Shown here piece by piece: positions 50,380 to 59,654 of a stretch of DNA of 64,000 nucleotides. The first letter of the stretch is position 1. Every line of letters starts with the position of its first letter. The DNA comes from Mycoplana dimorpha (GTDB lineage: Bacteria; Pseudomonadota; Alphaproteobacteria; Rhizobiales; Rhizobiaceae), in NCBI RefSeq assembly GCF_003046475.1, contig NZ_PZZZ01000001.1:310001-374000 (forward strand). Reading direction: 5' to 3'. The notes beneath the pieces are model-generated. The model did not search any database. It was not told the DNA's origin and saw only the letters and a program-made list of their open reading frames with translations. A program made the position numbers and the translations under genes.

Positions 50380-52701
50380 ATGACCAACGCTACACCGAAA
50401 TTCGGAGTGGGAGCTTCCGCCTTGCGCAAGGAGGATCTGCCGCTCGTCAAGGGCGAAGGCTGCTATACCAGCGACATCGCTCGTGCCGGCGAATTGCGCG
50501 GCTTCGTGCTGCGTTCGCCCCATGCGGCCGCCACGTTCGAAATCCTTTCCCTCGACGCGGCCCGGCAGGCCCCCGGTGTGCGGCTGATCCTCACTGCGGA
50601 GGACATCGGATCACTCGGAGACATTCCCTGCCTGGCCCGGGTCACGCAGCCGGATGGCAGCAGGCACGAGGTACGCAATGCGCCGCTGCTCTGCCGCGGT
50701 CGCGTGCGCCATGTCGGTGACGCCGTCGCCTTTGTCGTCGCCGACACGCAGGACCAGGCTGAGGACGCCGCCGAACTGATCGAGATCGACTGGCGGATGG
50801 AGGAGGCGAACGCTTCGCTCGCCGCCGTTGCCGCCGGCGAGGACGTGCCGCTGGTGTGGCCGGAACTTGGCAGCAACATCGTCTACGAACACCAGACCGG
50901 CGAAGCGGCACCGGTGGCGGAGGCCTTTGCGAAGGCGCGCCGTGTCACCGAGATCATCCTCGTCAACAACCGCCTTGTCGCCAACTACATGGAGCCGCGC
51001 GCAGCCCTTGGCGAGTGGGACGCGGGCACCGGCAGTTTCACCCTGACGAGCGGGTCGCAGGGCGTGCACGGCGTGCGCGATTCGCTTGCGAAGCACGTCT
51101 TTCGCATGCCGCCGGAAAAAATCCGCGTCGTCACGCCGGACGTCGGCGGCGGCTTCGGCACCAAGGCCTTCAATTACCGCGAGTATCCGCTGGTCCTGGA
51201 GGCGGCGCGCCGCCTCGGGCGGCCGGTGAAATGGGTCAGCAGCCGCGCCGAGCATTTTCTCGCCGATTCGCACGGCCGCGACAGCATCGTGCACGCGGCA
51301 GCGGCCATGGACGAGAACGGCAGGATCACCGCGCTGCGGATCCGCATGGACGCCAACATGGGCGCCTATCTCTCGCAATACGGACCGATGATCCCCACCA
51401 TGGCTGCGATCATGGCGACGGGTGTCTACGACATCCCGCTGCTCGACATGCGCATCCGTGCGTTCTACACCAACACAACGCCGGTCGACGCATATCGCGG
51501 CGCTGGCCGTCCGGAGGCCGCCTATCTGATCGAGCGGCTCGTCGACAAGGCGGCGCGCGAGTGCGGCCTGTCGCCGGCAGAATTCCGACGGCGCAACTTC
51601 ATCCGACCCGAGCAGTTCCCATACAAGACCCAGGGCGGGCGGCTCTATGACGTGGGCGAGTTCGACGGTCACATGACCATGGCGATGGAACTGGCAGGCT
51701 GGGACGGCTTTGCGGCTCGCGCAGAACAGAGCGCGTCCCGTGGGCGTATCCGCGGCATCGGCATGTCGACCTATGTCGAGGCCTGCGCCTTCGCCGGGTC
51801 GGAGCCGGCGAAGCTGAAGCTGAACGGCGACGGGACGATCACGCTCTTCATCGGCACGCAGACGAACGGGCAGGGGCACGCCACCGCCTACAGCCAGTTC
51901 ATCGCCGACAAGATCGGCATCGACTTCGACCGCATCATCGTCCGGCAGGGCGATACCGCCGAGCTGGACGATGGCGGCGGCACCGGCGGCTCGCGCTCGA
52001 TCCCGCTCGGCGGCGTCTCCGTCGCCTCCGCCGGCGAAGGCCTGGCAGCCAAAATGAAGCGCATTGCCGGCGAGGAACTGGAGGCGGCTGTCGAGGACAT
52101 CGAACTGGTGGCGGGCGAGGCGCGCGTGGTCGGCACCGACCAGGCACTGGACTATGCCGCGATCGCCGCTGCTGCCAAATCGCCCGACGATCTGATCGCC
52201 GTTTCCGACATCGTGCAGGACGAGGCGACCTATCCGAACGGCACGCATGTCGTCGAGGTGGAGATCGATCCGGAGACCGGCCGGGTGGAGATCGTCAACT
52301 ACCAGGTGGTCGACGATTTCGGGCTGACCGTGAACCCGGTGCTGCTTCTCGGCCAGGTCCACGGCGGCATCGTCCAGGGGATCGGACAGTGCCTCGACGA
52401 GGAGGCGGTCTACTCCGAAGACGGACAGCTCCTGACGGCGACCCTGATGGATTATGGGCTGCCGCGCGCCGAGGAACTGCCGTTCTTCCGATTCGAAACG
52501 CGCAACGTGCCCTCCACGACCAATGCGCTCGGCATCAAGGGGGCCGGCGAGGCGGCGACGATCGGCGCCTGTCCCGCCGTCATGAACGCGGTCGTCGACG
52601 CCCTGCATCGCGCACGAGGCATCGACCACATCGACATGCCGGCGACGCCGCAAAAGGTCTGGCAGGCGCTGAACGGCGCCGGAAGGCTGGGTGCCGGCTA
52701 G
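50380..52701 (+). CDS. Xanthine dehydrogenase family molybdopterin-binding subunit
   Basis: 773 residues, the length of a free large (molybdenum) subunit. AYRGAGRPEAAYLIER and the C-terminal IKGAGEAATIG, with catalytic glutamate about E724, are hallmark motifs of the family. The segment that in true CO dehydrogenase reads AYRCSFR is AYRGAGR here, so it is an aldehyde- or N-heterocycle-hydroxylase type, substrate unknown. The usual FAD-binding and 2Fe-2S subunits are not adjacent on either side, so its partners must be elsewhere. Confidence 0.85.
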   Translation: MTNATPKFGVGASALRKEDLPLVKGEGCYTSDIARAGELRGFVLRSPHAAATFEILSLDAARQAPGVRLILTAEDIGSLGDIPCLARVTQPDGSRHEVRNAPLLCRGRVRHVGDAVAFVVADTQDQAEDAAELIEIDWRMEEANASLAAVAAGEDVPLVWPELGSNIVYEHQTGEAAPVAEAFAKARRVTEIILVNNRLVANYMEPRAALGEWDAGTGSFTLTSGSQGVHGVRDSLAKHVFRMPPEKIRVVTPDVGGGFGTKAFNYREYPLVLEAARRLGRPVKWVSSRAEHFLADSHGRDSIVHAAAAMDENGRITALRIRMDANMGAYLSQYGPMIPTMAAIMATGVYDIPLLDMRIRAFYTNTTPVDAYRGAGRPEAAYLIERLVDKAARECGLSPAEFRRRNFIRPEQFPYKTQGGRLYDVGEFDGHMTMAMELAGWDGFAARAEQSASRGRIRGIGMSTYVEACAFAGSEPAKLKLNGDGTITLFIGTQTNGQGHATAYSQFIADKIGIDFDRIIVRQGDTAELDDGGGTGGSRSIPLGGVSVASAGEGLAAKMKRIAGEELEAAVEDIELVAGEARVVGTDQALDYAAIAAAAKSPDDLIAVSDIVQDEATYPNGTHVVEVEIDPETGRVEIVNYQVVDDFGLTVNPVLLLGQVHGGIVQGIGQCLDEEAVYSEDGQLLTATLMDYGLPRAEELPFFRFETRNVPSTTNALGIKGAGEAATIGACPAVMNAVVDALHRARGIDHIDMPATPQKVWQALNGAGRLGAG

Positions 52702-53007
52702 CTCCGACCCGTATTCATGCGCGCTCAAGCTCTTCATAGAGGGCGCATCTAGGCCCGGATAAAGCCCACGCGGCGTAATGGATCTGTGACGTTCGAAGAC
52801 AAGCTGCGGCGGGAAAAGGCATTTCAGCCAAGCCGGGGCGCGTCCGGCCCGAAACATTGGCGCACTATCAAAACCTGTTCTGCCGCATCACGAAGTTTGA
52901 TCGTACTTTCGGCGGATAGGGCGCTACTATCCCGTGAACCGATTTGCCCGCCTGTCCGAATCCGCCCGGCGTCGCCGCTGCGGTCGGGAGTGAAAGACTG
53001 CCCTTCC
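52702..53007. other. Intergenic region, 306 nt
   Basis: Between the molybdenum hydroxylase and the EamA transporter. An open frame from 52786 leads into the transporter but shows no family similarity upstream of 53008. No terminator, repeat or convincing promoter was identified; a TTGATC near 52897 lacks a well-placed -10. Confidence 0.3.
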
Positions 53008-53946
53008 ATGGAATTCGCCGAACCGCAGCCAATAAAGGCGATCCTTCTCAAGGTCTCCTCTGTCGTCATCTTCGTCTGCATGTCGACGCTGATCAAGGCG
53101 GCCGGCAAGGACATCACCACCGGCCAGATCACCTTCTACCGCTCCGCCTTCGCCATGGTGCCGATCATGGTCTATCTCGCCACGCGCGGCGAACTGGTCG
53201 ACGCCTTCCGCACGCAGAACGTTTTCGGGCATCTGTCGCGCGGCTTCGTCGGCATCGTGTCGATGAGCTTCGGCTTCTACGGGCTCGTCCATCTGCCGCT
53301 GCCGGAAGCGATCGCGATCGGCTATGCCATGCCGCTGATCGCGGTGATGATCGCGGCGGTCTTCCTGAAGGAGGCGGTCGGCATCTATCGCTGGTCCGCC
53401 GTGCTCGTCGGCCTGGTCGGCGTGACGATCATCACCTGGCCGCGGCTGACGCTGTTCGACCAGGGCGGCGTCGGGACTGGCGAGGCGCTCGGCGCCGCCG
53501 CGGTGCTGATGTCGGCGGGGCTCGGAGCGGTCGCCATGGTGCTGGTGCGCCGGCTGGTCAGGACCGAGAGGACGCCGACGATAGTGCTCTACTTCTCGCT
53601 CTCGGCATCCGTCTTTTCGCTGGCGACGCTGCCGTTCGGGTGGGTGGACCTCAGCGGCAAGGCCTTGACGCTGCTGGCGCTCGCCGGCTTCTGCGGCGGC
53701 GTGGCGCAGCTGCTGTTGACGGCGAGCTATCGCTATGCCGACGTCTCGACCATCGCGCCGTTCGAATACACCTCGATCGTGCTGGGGCTGGGCTTCGGCT
53801 ATGCGTTGTTCGGCGACATGCCGACGCTGACGATGCTGATCGGAACCGCGATCGTCATTTCCGCCGGCATCTTCATCATCCTCCGCGAGCACCGCCTCGG
53901 ACTGCAGCGTAAGGCGGCGCGCCGACATGTGACGCCACAGGGGTGA
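53008..53946 (+). CDS. EamA/DMT-family transporter
   Basis: 312 residues from ATG 53008. Ten hydrophobic segments arranged as two five-helix EamA repeats; the first ends near LVGLVGVTIITWP and the second ends at IVISAGIFIILRE. It is an inner-membrane metabolite exporter or importer of unknown substrate. The start was chosen because the domain begins there (KAILLKVSSVVIFVCMSTL) although a longer frame is open; no strong ribosome site is visible. Confidence 0.8.
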   Translation: MEFAEPQPIKAILLKVSSVVIFVCMSTLIKAAGKDITTGQITFYRSAFAMVPIMVYLATRGELVDAFRTQNVFGHLSRGFVGIVSMSFGFYGLVHLPLPEAIAIGYAMPLIAVMIAAVFLKEAVGIYRWSAVLVGLVGVTIITWPRLTLFDQGGVGTGEALGAAAVLMSAGLGAVAMVLVRRLVRTERTPTIVLYFSLSASVFSLATLPFGWVDLSGKALTLLALAGFCGGVAQLLLTASYRYADVSTIAPFEYTSIVLGLGFGYALFGDMPTLTMLIGTAIVISAGIFIILREHRLGLQRKAARRHVTPQG

Positions 53947-54070
53947 GGGGCCGGCCGATCGTTTCGACGAGGGCGGATCGCATCAATCCAGGTCAACGCG
54001 CGGCTTCAAGCCGTTGTTTTTGATGGTATCCTGTCCAGAGCCGCCGCACCTCCCTCAAGGGAAGCGGGCA

Positions 54071-55354
54071 TCAGGGATTGCTCCACTTGGGCGTTGTGGT
54101 GTCGGCGATCAGTTCCTCATCCGCCGTGTCGGCCTGGAGGGCGGCTGCCGCTTCGGCGCCGAGCGGCTGCACCGGCATCGCCTGGTAGTCGGTTTTCCCC
54201 ACCATGCCGGTCGCAGCGTCACGGCGCATGATCCGCCAGCCGGCATATCCGCCATAGAGCGCGAAATAGATCGCAAAGACGGCAAACAGCGACGTCGGCC
54301 CGAACCGGTCCATCACGGGGCCGACCATCAGCGGTCCGGAAATCGTGCCAACCCCGTAGACGATCATCATGCCGGAGGAGACCTCGACGTACTCGTCCGG
54401 CTGGGCCAGGTCATTGGCGTGGGCGACGTTCAGCGCATAGATCGGAAACAGCACCGAGCCGACCAGAGCGGCCACCACGTAGAGAAGCGACGGGGAACTG
54501 CCCTGGACCGTGATCATCGCCAGGCTGGCGGCGACGCCGACCGCGCCGCAGACGACCATGACGATGCGGCGGTCCATGCGGTCCGAGGCCCGCCCGATCG
54601 GGATCTGCGCCAGCGTGCTGCCGACGAGCAGGGCCGCCAGCAGCGTCGCGCCCTGCGCGGTGGTCAGCCCGATACGCTGGGTGAAGACGCCGCCGAGGCT
54701 GAGCCAGGCACCGGAGAGCGCGCCGGCGATGAAGGCGCCGACGACGGCGACGGGCGAGCGCCGGTAGAGCTTCAGCACGTCGAAGCGCGCCCGCGTCGGC
54801 GGCGCCGGCAGCGGCGATGAAGTCAGCGCGGTCGGCAGCAACGCGATCGAAAAGATGATGGCGCACAGGATGAACAGCGACGTGTTGGTCGGATCGCCAA
54901 GCGGCACGAGGTACTGCCCGCCGACGCTGCCGACCATCGTCGTCATCACGTAGAGCGAGAACACCGAGGCGCGGTTGTCGTTCGTCACCCGCTCGTTCAG
55001 CCAGCTTTCGATGATCAGGTAGCTGCCGGCGATGGCAAAGCCGGACATGCCCCGGAACAGCATCCAGCCGCGCCAGTCGACCACCAGCGAGCAGAGCAGG
55101 ATAGCGATAGACAGCAGCGTGATCAGCGCAACGAACACCCGCACATGGCCAACGGCGAGCACGAATTTGGGCGTGATGACGCAGGAGGCGGTGAAGCCGA
55201 GGGTATAGCCGGTGGCGATCCAGGTGATCGTCTGCGTCGACCAGCCCTCCGCCACGGCGCGGACCGGCACGACATAGCTCTGCAGACCGAAGCCCACCAT
55301 CATCAATAGAGTGGACACGAGCAGGCTGAGAAAGGGAACGAGGCTCGGCAGCAT
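54071..55354 (-). CDS. MFS transporter (YcaD-like)
   Basis: 427 residues with 12 predicted helices. The intracellular loop motif between helices 2 and 3 is weak, while GRASDRMDRR in the second half matches the MFS loop 8-9 repeat. The N-terminal QSYVVPVRAVAEGWS and the ESWLNERVTNDNRA loop fit the YcaD-type subgroup. Substrate unknown. It is convergent with the EamA gene (124-nt gap). Confidence 0.8.
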   Translation of the reverse strand: MLPSLVPFLSLLVSTLLMMVGFGLQSYVVPVRAVAEGWSTQTITWIATGYTLGFTASCVITPKFVLAVGHVRVFVALITLLSIAILLCSLVVDWRGWMLFRGMSGFAIAGSYLIIESWLNERVTNDNRASVFSLYVMTTMVGSVGGQYLVPLGDPTNTSLFILCAIIFSIALLPTALTSSPLPAPPTRARFDVLKLYRRSPVAVVGAFIAGALSGAWLSLGGVFTQRIGLTTAQGATLLAALLVGSTLAQIPIGRASDRMDRRIVMVVCGAVGVAASLAMITVQGSSPSLLYVVAALVGSVLFPIYALNVAHANDLAQPDEYVEVSSGMMIVYGVGTISGPLMVGPVMDRFGPTSLFAVFAIYFALYGGYAGWRIMRRDAATGMVGKTDYQAMPVQPLGAEAAAALQADTADEELIADTTTPKWSNP

Positions 55355-55719
55355 GAGGCATTTCCGAAAAAAGCAAGACGCGGCCGGGCAGGCGCGAGGA
55401 TCGGATCCACTGTGGCTTTAGCCGTGCTGCTTTGCGCCGTCCATTGCGACAGCCGCTGGCGCAAACGGGAACGCCGGGCGCGCCCATCCCGTCAGGTTCC
55501 TCAAGTTCTTGTTCCGTGCCTGTCTTCGTCGCGACATCGCCGCACACCGGGAAAGCGGTATCGGTCCCGCAAAGTGCCCTTTAAGGGGCCCTCGAGCGAG
55601 ATGATGTTGCCGGCGCGTGTCGCGCGGTTCGGCCGGTGCGAACTCATCGGGGGGCCGGGGCTGCGGTGCCCAGGGCGAAAGGTGCTCAAGGCAAGGCACC
55701 GGCCCCGCGGCCGCAGCAC
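55355..55719. other. Intergenic region, 365 nt
   Basis: Upstream of the MFS gene and downstream of a small open frame. It contains an inverted repeat around GTGCCCTTTAAGGGGCCC (55574-55591) but no T tract. No protein-family similarity in any frame, and no clear promoter for the MFS gene was found. Confidence 0.3.
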
Positions 55720-55896
55720 TCAGCGCTGGATGAATTCGGCAAAGATGTGGGCTGGGCGGTTGATGCGAGCGTAGCCGGAGGCGGTCAGCTGCTCGTTGGC
55801 CGGAGCGCGTCGGCCGCCGAAACCATAAGCCGGACGATTGCCGGCCAGGCGCAGCGTCTCGAAGCTCGAATGGATGGGGCGAAGGCGGGCGGTCAT
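55720..55896 (-). CDS. Small hypothetical protein
   Basis: 58 residues from ATG 55896, with AAGGA about 9 nt upstream. The sequence is basic and Ala/Arg-rich (LRLAGNRPAYGFGGRRAP), with no membrane segment or known motif. It sits alone between convergent long gaps. The only support is the open frame, a modest ribosome site and codon use similar to neighbours; it may be a chance frame. Confidence 0.3.
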   Translation of the reverse strand: MTARLRPIHSSFETLRLAGNRPAYGFGGRRAPANEQLTASGYARINRPAHIFAEFIQR

Positions 55897-56120
55897 GATC
55901 GTTAATCCTTGTCTGTCCTCCCTCCTCCTATATTGCGTTGCAGCATGCATTTTGCAATGCGACATTGTGCCTGCCTGAACTGCGCGATTCACATGGCTTC
56001 GTTAATATTTCATTCATCTTCGAGGTCGCGCGATGGGGTGCCAAGGGCGCGATTCCACACCGGCAAGCACGGCCTGTCAGTCTAATCTGATTTTCAGGAT
56101 GCCCGAGCGCCGACGCAGGA

Positions 56121-57020
56121 TCAGGGCTGCGAGCCAAGACCGGCGCGGAATGCAAGGAGGTCCTGCCAGGCCAGGCGCTTGCTGATCGGCGCCGCGGCCA
56201 GGTCCTGCGGATGCAGCGTCGCAAAGGCGGGGATCTTCCGTCCCGCCACGACCACGTCGCGCCACTGGCCGCGCAGCTGGTGGATGGTCTGGGTCGATCC
56301 GAAAAAGAAGCGGGCGGCGAAGTTACCGAGGATGAGCAGGTGGCCTGGTTCGGCCAGTTCGATCTGCCGTTCGATGAACGGCCGGCAGATGTCGCTCTCG
56401 GGGCCGGACGGCATGCGGTTTCCCGGCGGGCGCCAGGGGATGATGTTCGAAAGCAATATTTCCGTGCGGTCCAGGCCAATCCCGCCGAGCATCCGCTCCA
56501 GCATGATGCCCTGACGGCCGGAGAAGGGCAGGCCCTCGCGGTCGTCATCGGCGTTCGGCATCGGTCCGATCACCATGACGTCCGGGTTCGGATTGCCCTC
56601 GGCGAAGACGAGACCGCGGGCGCTGTGCTTCAGGTTGCAGCCGCCGAAGGCCTCCATCGCGGTCCGCAACTCGGCGAGCGAGCGCGCCGTGCTGGCGACG
56701 AAGGCGGCGTCGGCGACGGCCTGGCCGTCCGGGATCGCGACCGCGGGCGAGGGAGCTGCCGCTTCGCGGGCGGATCGGGACGGTGCGGGGCGCGACCGGT
56801 CGGCCGCGCCGGGTGCTGCGCTTGCCTCCGGCTGGCCGGCGGCCGCGCTGCCGGCAGATCGTCTGGCAGCATGGGCCGCGCGCATGGCCTCGAACTCGGC
56901 GATCCGGTCGACCGGCTCCTCCTCGAGCAGCCAATCGACCCCGGCCTCGGCGTGGAACGCGAGCAGGGCGGCCAGTTCGGCAGCATCGAGGTCGGCGGCG
57001 GAGATCATGCGACTAGCCAT
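56121..57020 (-). CDS. Uracil-DNA glycosylase family 4-like protein, atypical motif
   Basis: About 299 residues from ATG 57020 (ATG 57008 also possible). A ~90-residue Ala/Pro/Ser-rich N-terminal region precedes the glycosylase fold: FGGCNLKHSARGLVFAEGNP, then PFSGRQGIMLERML, NIIPWRPPGNR, and ATLHPQDL near the C-terminus. The normal first catalytic motif GEAPG is GPMPN here (152-156), and only one of the usual iron-sulfur-type N-terminal cysteines is present (C128). It may be a divergent DNA repair enzyme or have lost activity. Confidence 0.7.
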   Translation of the reverse strand: MASRMISAADLDAAELAALLAFHAEAGVDWLLEEEPVDRIAEFEAMRAAHAARRSAGSAAAGQPEASAAPGAADRSRPAPSRSAREAAAPSPAVAIPDGQAVADAAFVASTARSLAELRTAMEAFGGCNLKHSARGLVFAEGNPNPDVMVIGPMPNADDDREGLPFSGRQGIMLERMLGGIGLDRTEILLSNIIPWRPPGNRMPSGPESDICRPFIERQIELAEPGHLLILGNFAARFFFGSTQTIHQLRGQWRDVVVAGRKIPAFATLHPQDLAAAPISKRLAWQDLLAFRAGLGSQP

Positions 57021-57099
57021 ACAGGAAGGCCCGCTCCGGCCGCAAGTCCAGGGCGCAGGGGGCCGGGCGCCGTTGCCCGGCCTGGGTGCTGACGGCGCG

Positions 57100-57888
57100 T
57101 CACACCGATCGCGCGGCGCCACCGTCGCAGCGGACGATGCTGCCCGTCACGTAGCTGGCCCGCTCGCTGCAGAGGAAGGCGGCGGTGGCGGCGAATTCCT
57201 CCACCGTGCCATACCGGCGGGCCGGGATTGCCTGCTCCGATTCGGCCCGCACCGCCTCGACCGACAGGCCGCTACGCTCGGCTGCGGCCGCGTCCAGGCT
57301 CTTGAGCCGGTCGGTGAAGATGCTGCCGGGCAGCAGCATATTGGCGGTGATGCCGTATTCGGCGACCTCGGTTGCCAGCGTCTTCGACCAGCCGGCAAGG
57401 GCAGGCCGCAGCGTGTTCGACAGCGCCAGCCCGGGGATCGGTTCGATCACCCCGGACGAGGCGACGGTGAGAACGCGTCCCCAGCGCTGTGCCTTCATCT
57501 GCGGCAGGAAGCGGTTGGCGAGCGTGATCTGCCGTAGCACCATGGCATTGAAGTAGGTCTGCAGCGTCTCGGGCGTCATGTCCTCGCTGGAGCCAGGCGT
57601 CGGACCGCCGGAATTGTTGACGAGGATGTCGATGCCGCCGAGTTTCTCCGCCACGGCGTTCGCAAGCGTATCGACAACCGCGTCGTCGAAGAGATCCGCC
57701 ACCACGAAGGAGGCGCGGCCCTGGCCGTCCGCGTTGATCGTCGCGCAATTTGCCGCCAGTTCGTCGGCATTGCGGCCGCACAGCAGCACGTCCACGCCCT
57801 CACTTGCGAGCGCAATGGCGATGCCGCGGCCCAGTCCCCGCGACGAGGCCAGGACCAGCGCCCGTCTTCCCTTGATGCCAAGATCCAT
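57100..57888 (-). CDS. SDR-family oxidoreductase lacking YxxxK
   Basis: 262 residues from ATG 57888, with AGGAGGG 8 nt upstream. The cofactor motif is ASSRGLGRGIA (14-24), NNSGG is at 91-95, and the FabG-like C-terminus ends VRCDGGAARSV. At the catalytic position the sequence reads LSNTLRPALAGW: Ser157 and Arg161 replace the canonical Tyr and Lys. This SNxLR variant exists as a sub-branch of bacterial SDRs. Reaction unknown. It follows the YegD-like gene by 46 nt on the same strand, so both may be one unit. Confidence 0.75.
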   Translation of the reverse strand: MDLGIKGRRALVLASSRGLGRGIAIALASEGVDVLLCGRNADELAANCATINADGQGRASFVVADLFDDAVVDTLANAVAEKLGGIDILVNNSGGPTPGSSEDMTPETLQTYFNAMVLRQITLANRFLPQMKAQRWGRVLTVASSGVIEPIPGLALSNTLRPALAGWSKTLATEVAEYGITANMLLPGSIFTDRLKSLDAAAAERSGLSVEAVRAESEQAIPARRYGTVEEFAATAAFLCSERASYVTGSIVRCDGGAARSV

Positions 57889-57934
57889 GTGTCGACCCTC
57901 CTGCCGTCCAAATTGAACCGTCACAAGCGATGGC

Positions 57935-59230
57935 TCAAATCGCCTTGGCCGTCCAGTCTTCGATGTCGTCGCGCTCGCCGATCAGCGCCAGCCCGTGAGC
58001 GATGGAGAGCAGTTCGCTGCCGCCTGCGGCGATCCTGTCGCTGTCGAAGCGGCGTTCGAAAAGATTGCGGATCGCCGGCACGAAGGAGGTGCCGCCGGTG
58101 AGAAACACCTTGTCGATGTCATCGGGATCGGTGTTGGTGCTGGTCAGCACGTCATCGAGGGCTTCCTCGATCCGGGCCATCTCCGGGGCGATCCAGGCTT
58201 CGAACTCGCTCCGCTTCACGGTCCGCCGCGCCGCGTCGCCGAGCGGCGGGAAAGAAAACTCCGTTTCGTCTGCCGATGAAAGGCGCATCTTGGTGGCGGA
58301 GACCGCCTGGTAGAGCGGGTAGCCCTCGTCGTGCTCGATCAGGTCGACAAAGGCCTCGAGCTTTTCCGGCTCGAGGCTGACGCGCACCAGCTTCTTCAGC
58401 TCGGCGAATTCGCGCAGCGTCTTGAAGATCGACAGCTGGTTCCAGCGCCCGAAATTGGCATAGTAGCCGGATGGGACCTGGAGCAGCTTGTCGAAGCTCT
58501 TGAACAGCGTCCCCTTGCCGATCGCCGGAGACACGATGTTGTCGATGATGCGGAAATCGAAGTCGTCGCCGGCGATACCCACGCCGGAATGGCCGACCGG
58601 GGTCGCGGTCATGCGCCCGGCATGGCTCTCGAAGCGGATCAGTGAATAGTCGGTCGTGCCGCCGCCGAAATCAGCCACCAGAACCGTCGCGTCCCGATCG
58701 AGGTTCTGGGCGAAATAGAAGGCCGCCGCCACGGGTTCGTAGACGTGATGGACTTCCGGAAAGCCCAGGCGGGCCAGTGCCGCATTGTAGCGCTCGGTTG
58801 CCAGCGCCTCGTCCGGATTGTTGCCGGCAAACTGCACCGGGCGGCCGATGACGAGGCGGCCCGGACCAGTGCGGAGCGCGCCTTCGCCGGCATAGTCCCG
58901 CAGGCGGGCCAGGAAGGCATACATGACGTCTTCGAACTGGAAGCGCCGTCCATGGATCATCGTGCCCTGAAAGAGCGGACTGGCAGCAAAGGTCTTGATC
59001 GACTGCAGGAAGCGGGCCTCGCCCGGATTGTCGATGAATTGCCGGATCGCCGCCTGCCCGGCCTCGACCGACAGGCTCTGCGCGCCGGCCTTCAGGAAGG
59101 ACAGGGCGGTGCGCAGGGTGTCCGTTTCGCCGACAGGCGTGTTCAGGACGACGGACTGCGTCGTTCTGCCGCAGGCGGTCGCGATCACCGAATTGGTGGT
59201 GCCGAAGTCGAGGCCGAAAGCGGTCGTCAT
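57935..59230 (-). CDS. Hsp70-family chaperone, YegD-like
   Basis: 431 residues. Actin-like ATPase domain signatures: GLDFGTTNS (N-terminal phosphate loop), VADFGGGTTDYS (phosphate 2) and VFLTGGTSFVPAI (adenosine). The beta-sandwich substrate-binding domain of DnaK is absent; the chain ends soon after the ATPase domain, as in E. coli YegD. Function is unknown, chaperone-like by homology. The 424-nt region upstream separates it from the divergently transcribed ETF-QO gene. Confidence 0.85.
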   Translation of the reverse strand: MTTAFGLDFGTTNSVIATACGRTTQSVVLNTPVGETDTLRTALSFLKAGAQSLSVEAGQAAIRQFIDNPGEARFLQSIKTFAASPLFQGTMIHGRRFQFEDVMYAFLARLRDYAGEGALRTGPGRLVIGRPVQFAGNNPDEALATERYNAALARLGFPEVHHVYEPVAAAFYFAQNLDRDATVLVADFGGGTTDYSLIRFESHAGRMTATPVGHSGVGIAGDDFDFRIIDNIVSPAIGKGTLFKSFDKLLQVPSGYYANFGRWNQLSIFKTLREFAELKKLVRVSLEPEKLEAFVDLIEHDEGYPLYQAVSATKMRLSSADETEFSFPPLGDAARRTVKRSEFEAWIAPEMARIEEALDDVLTSTNTDPDDIDKVFLTGGTSFVPAIRNLFERRFDSDRIAAGGSELLSIAHGLALIGERDDIEDWTAKAI

Positions 59231-59654
59231 CAGATGTTAGCCTTGGAAATTCGCTGCAAGCAGCCAGACAGGGGAAGGGCGGTTGGCGGGCGCGTATCGC
59301 CGGAGGGATCGTCCGGCCCACGTTTCGCCGGCGGATGTCACGTGCCCGGAGCCGGGCTATAGTCGATCGGCCCGCGCCTGCAAATGCCGGGGGTAACAAA
59401 AGAGCTATGCTGACTGCGCAGGACAGCCTTCTCTGGCGTGATCCGGGGAGCCAGTCGCGCGGCTACAATGAAAGTCCCGTATTTTGCGGTGACTTTTGCG
59501 CGAAGGACCGGGAGTTCCGCAGACGCATCAACTCATGCACAAAGCGGATATTCTCTGTCGCGCTTGTGCTCGACAAGTTCCTGCGCATTTGCCATGAGAG
59601 ATCGCAAAATGAGGAAATTTGCCGTGGAGTGGCGGCAAGCGGAGGCAAGAAGAG
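59231..59654. other. Divergent intergenic region, 424 nt
   Basis: Between the YegD-like gene and ETF-ubiquinone oxidoreductase, so two divergent promoters are expected. A small open frame (59335-59658) has no recognisable similarity or ribosome site. No consensus -35/-10 pair, repeat or RNA structure was confidently identified. Confidence 0.3.

Noticed and set aside
50380-52701. Carbon monoxide dehydrogenase large subunit (coxL)
   Set aside because: The active-site loop reads AYRGAGR rather than AYRCSFR, and the small and medium subunits are absent.
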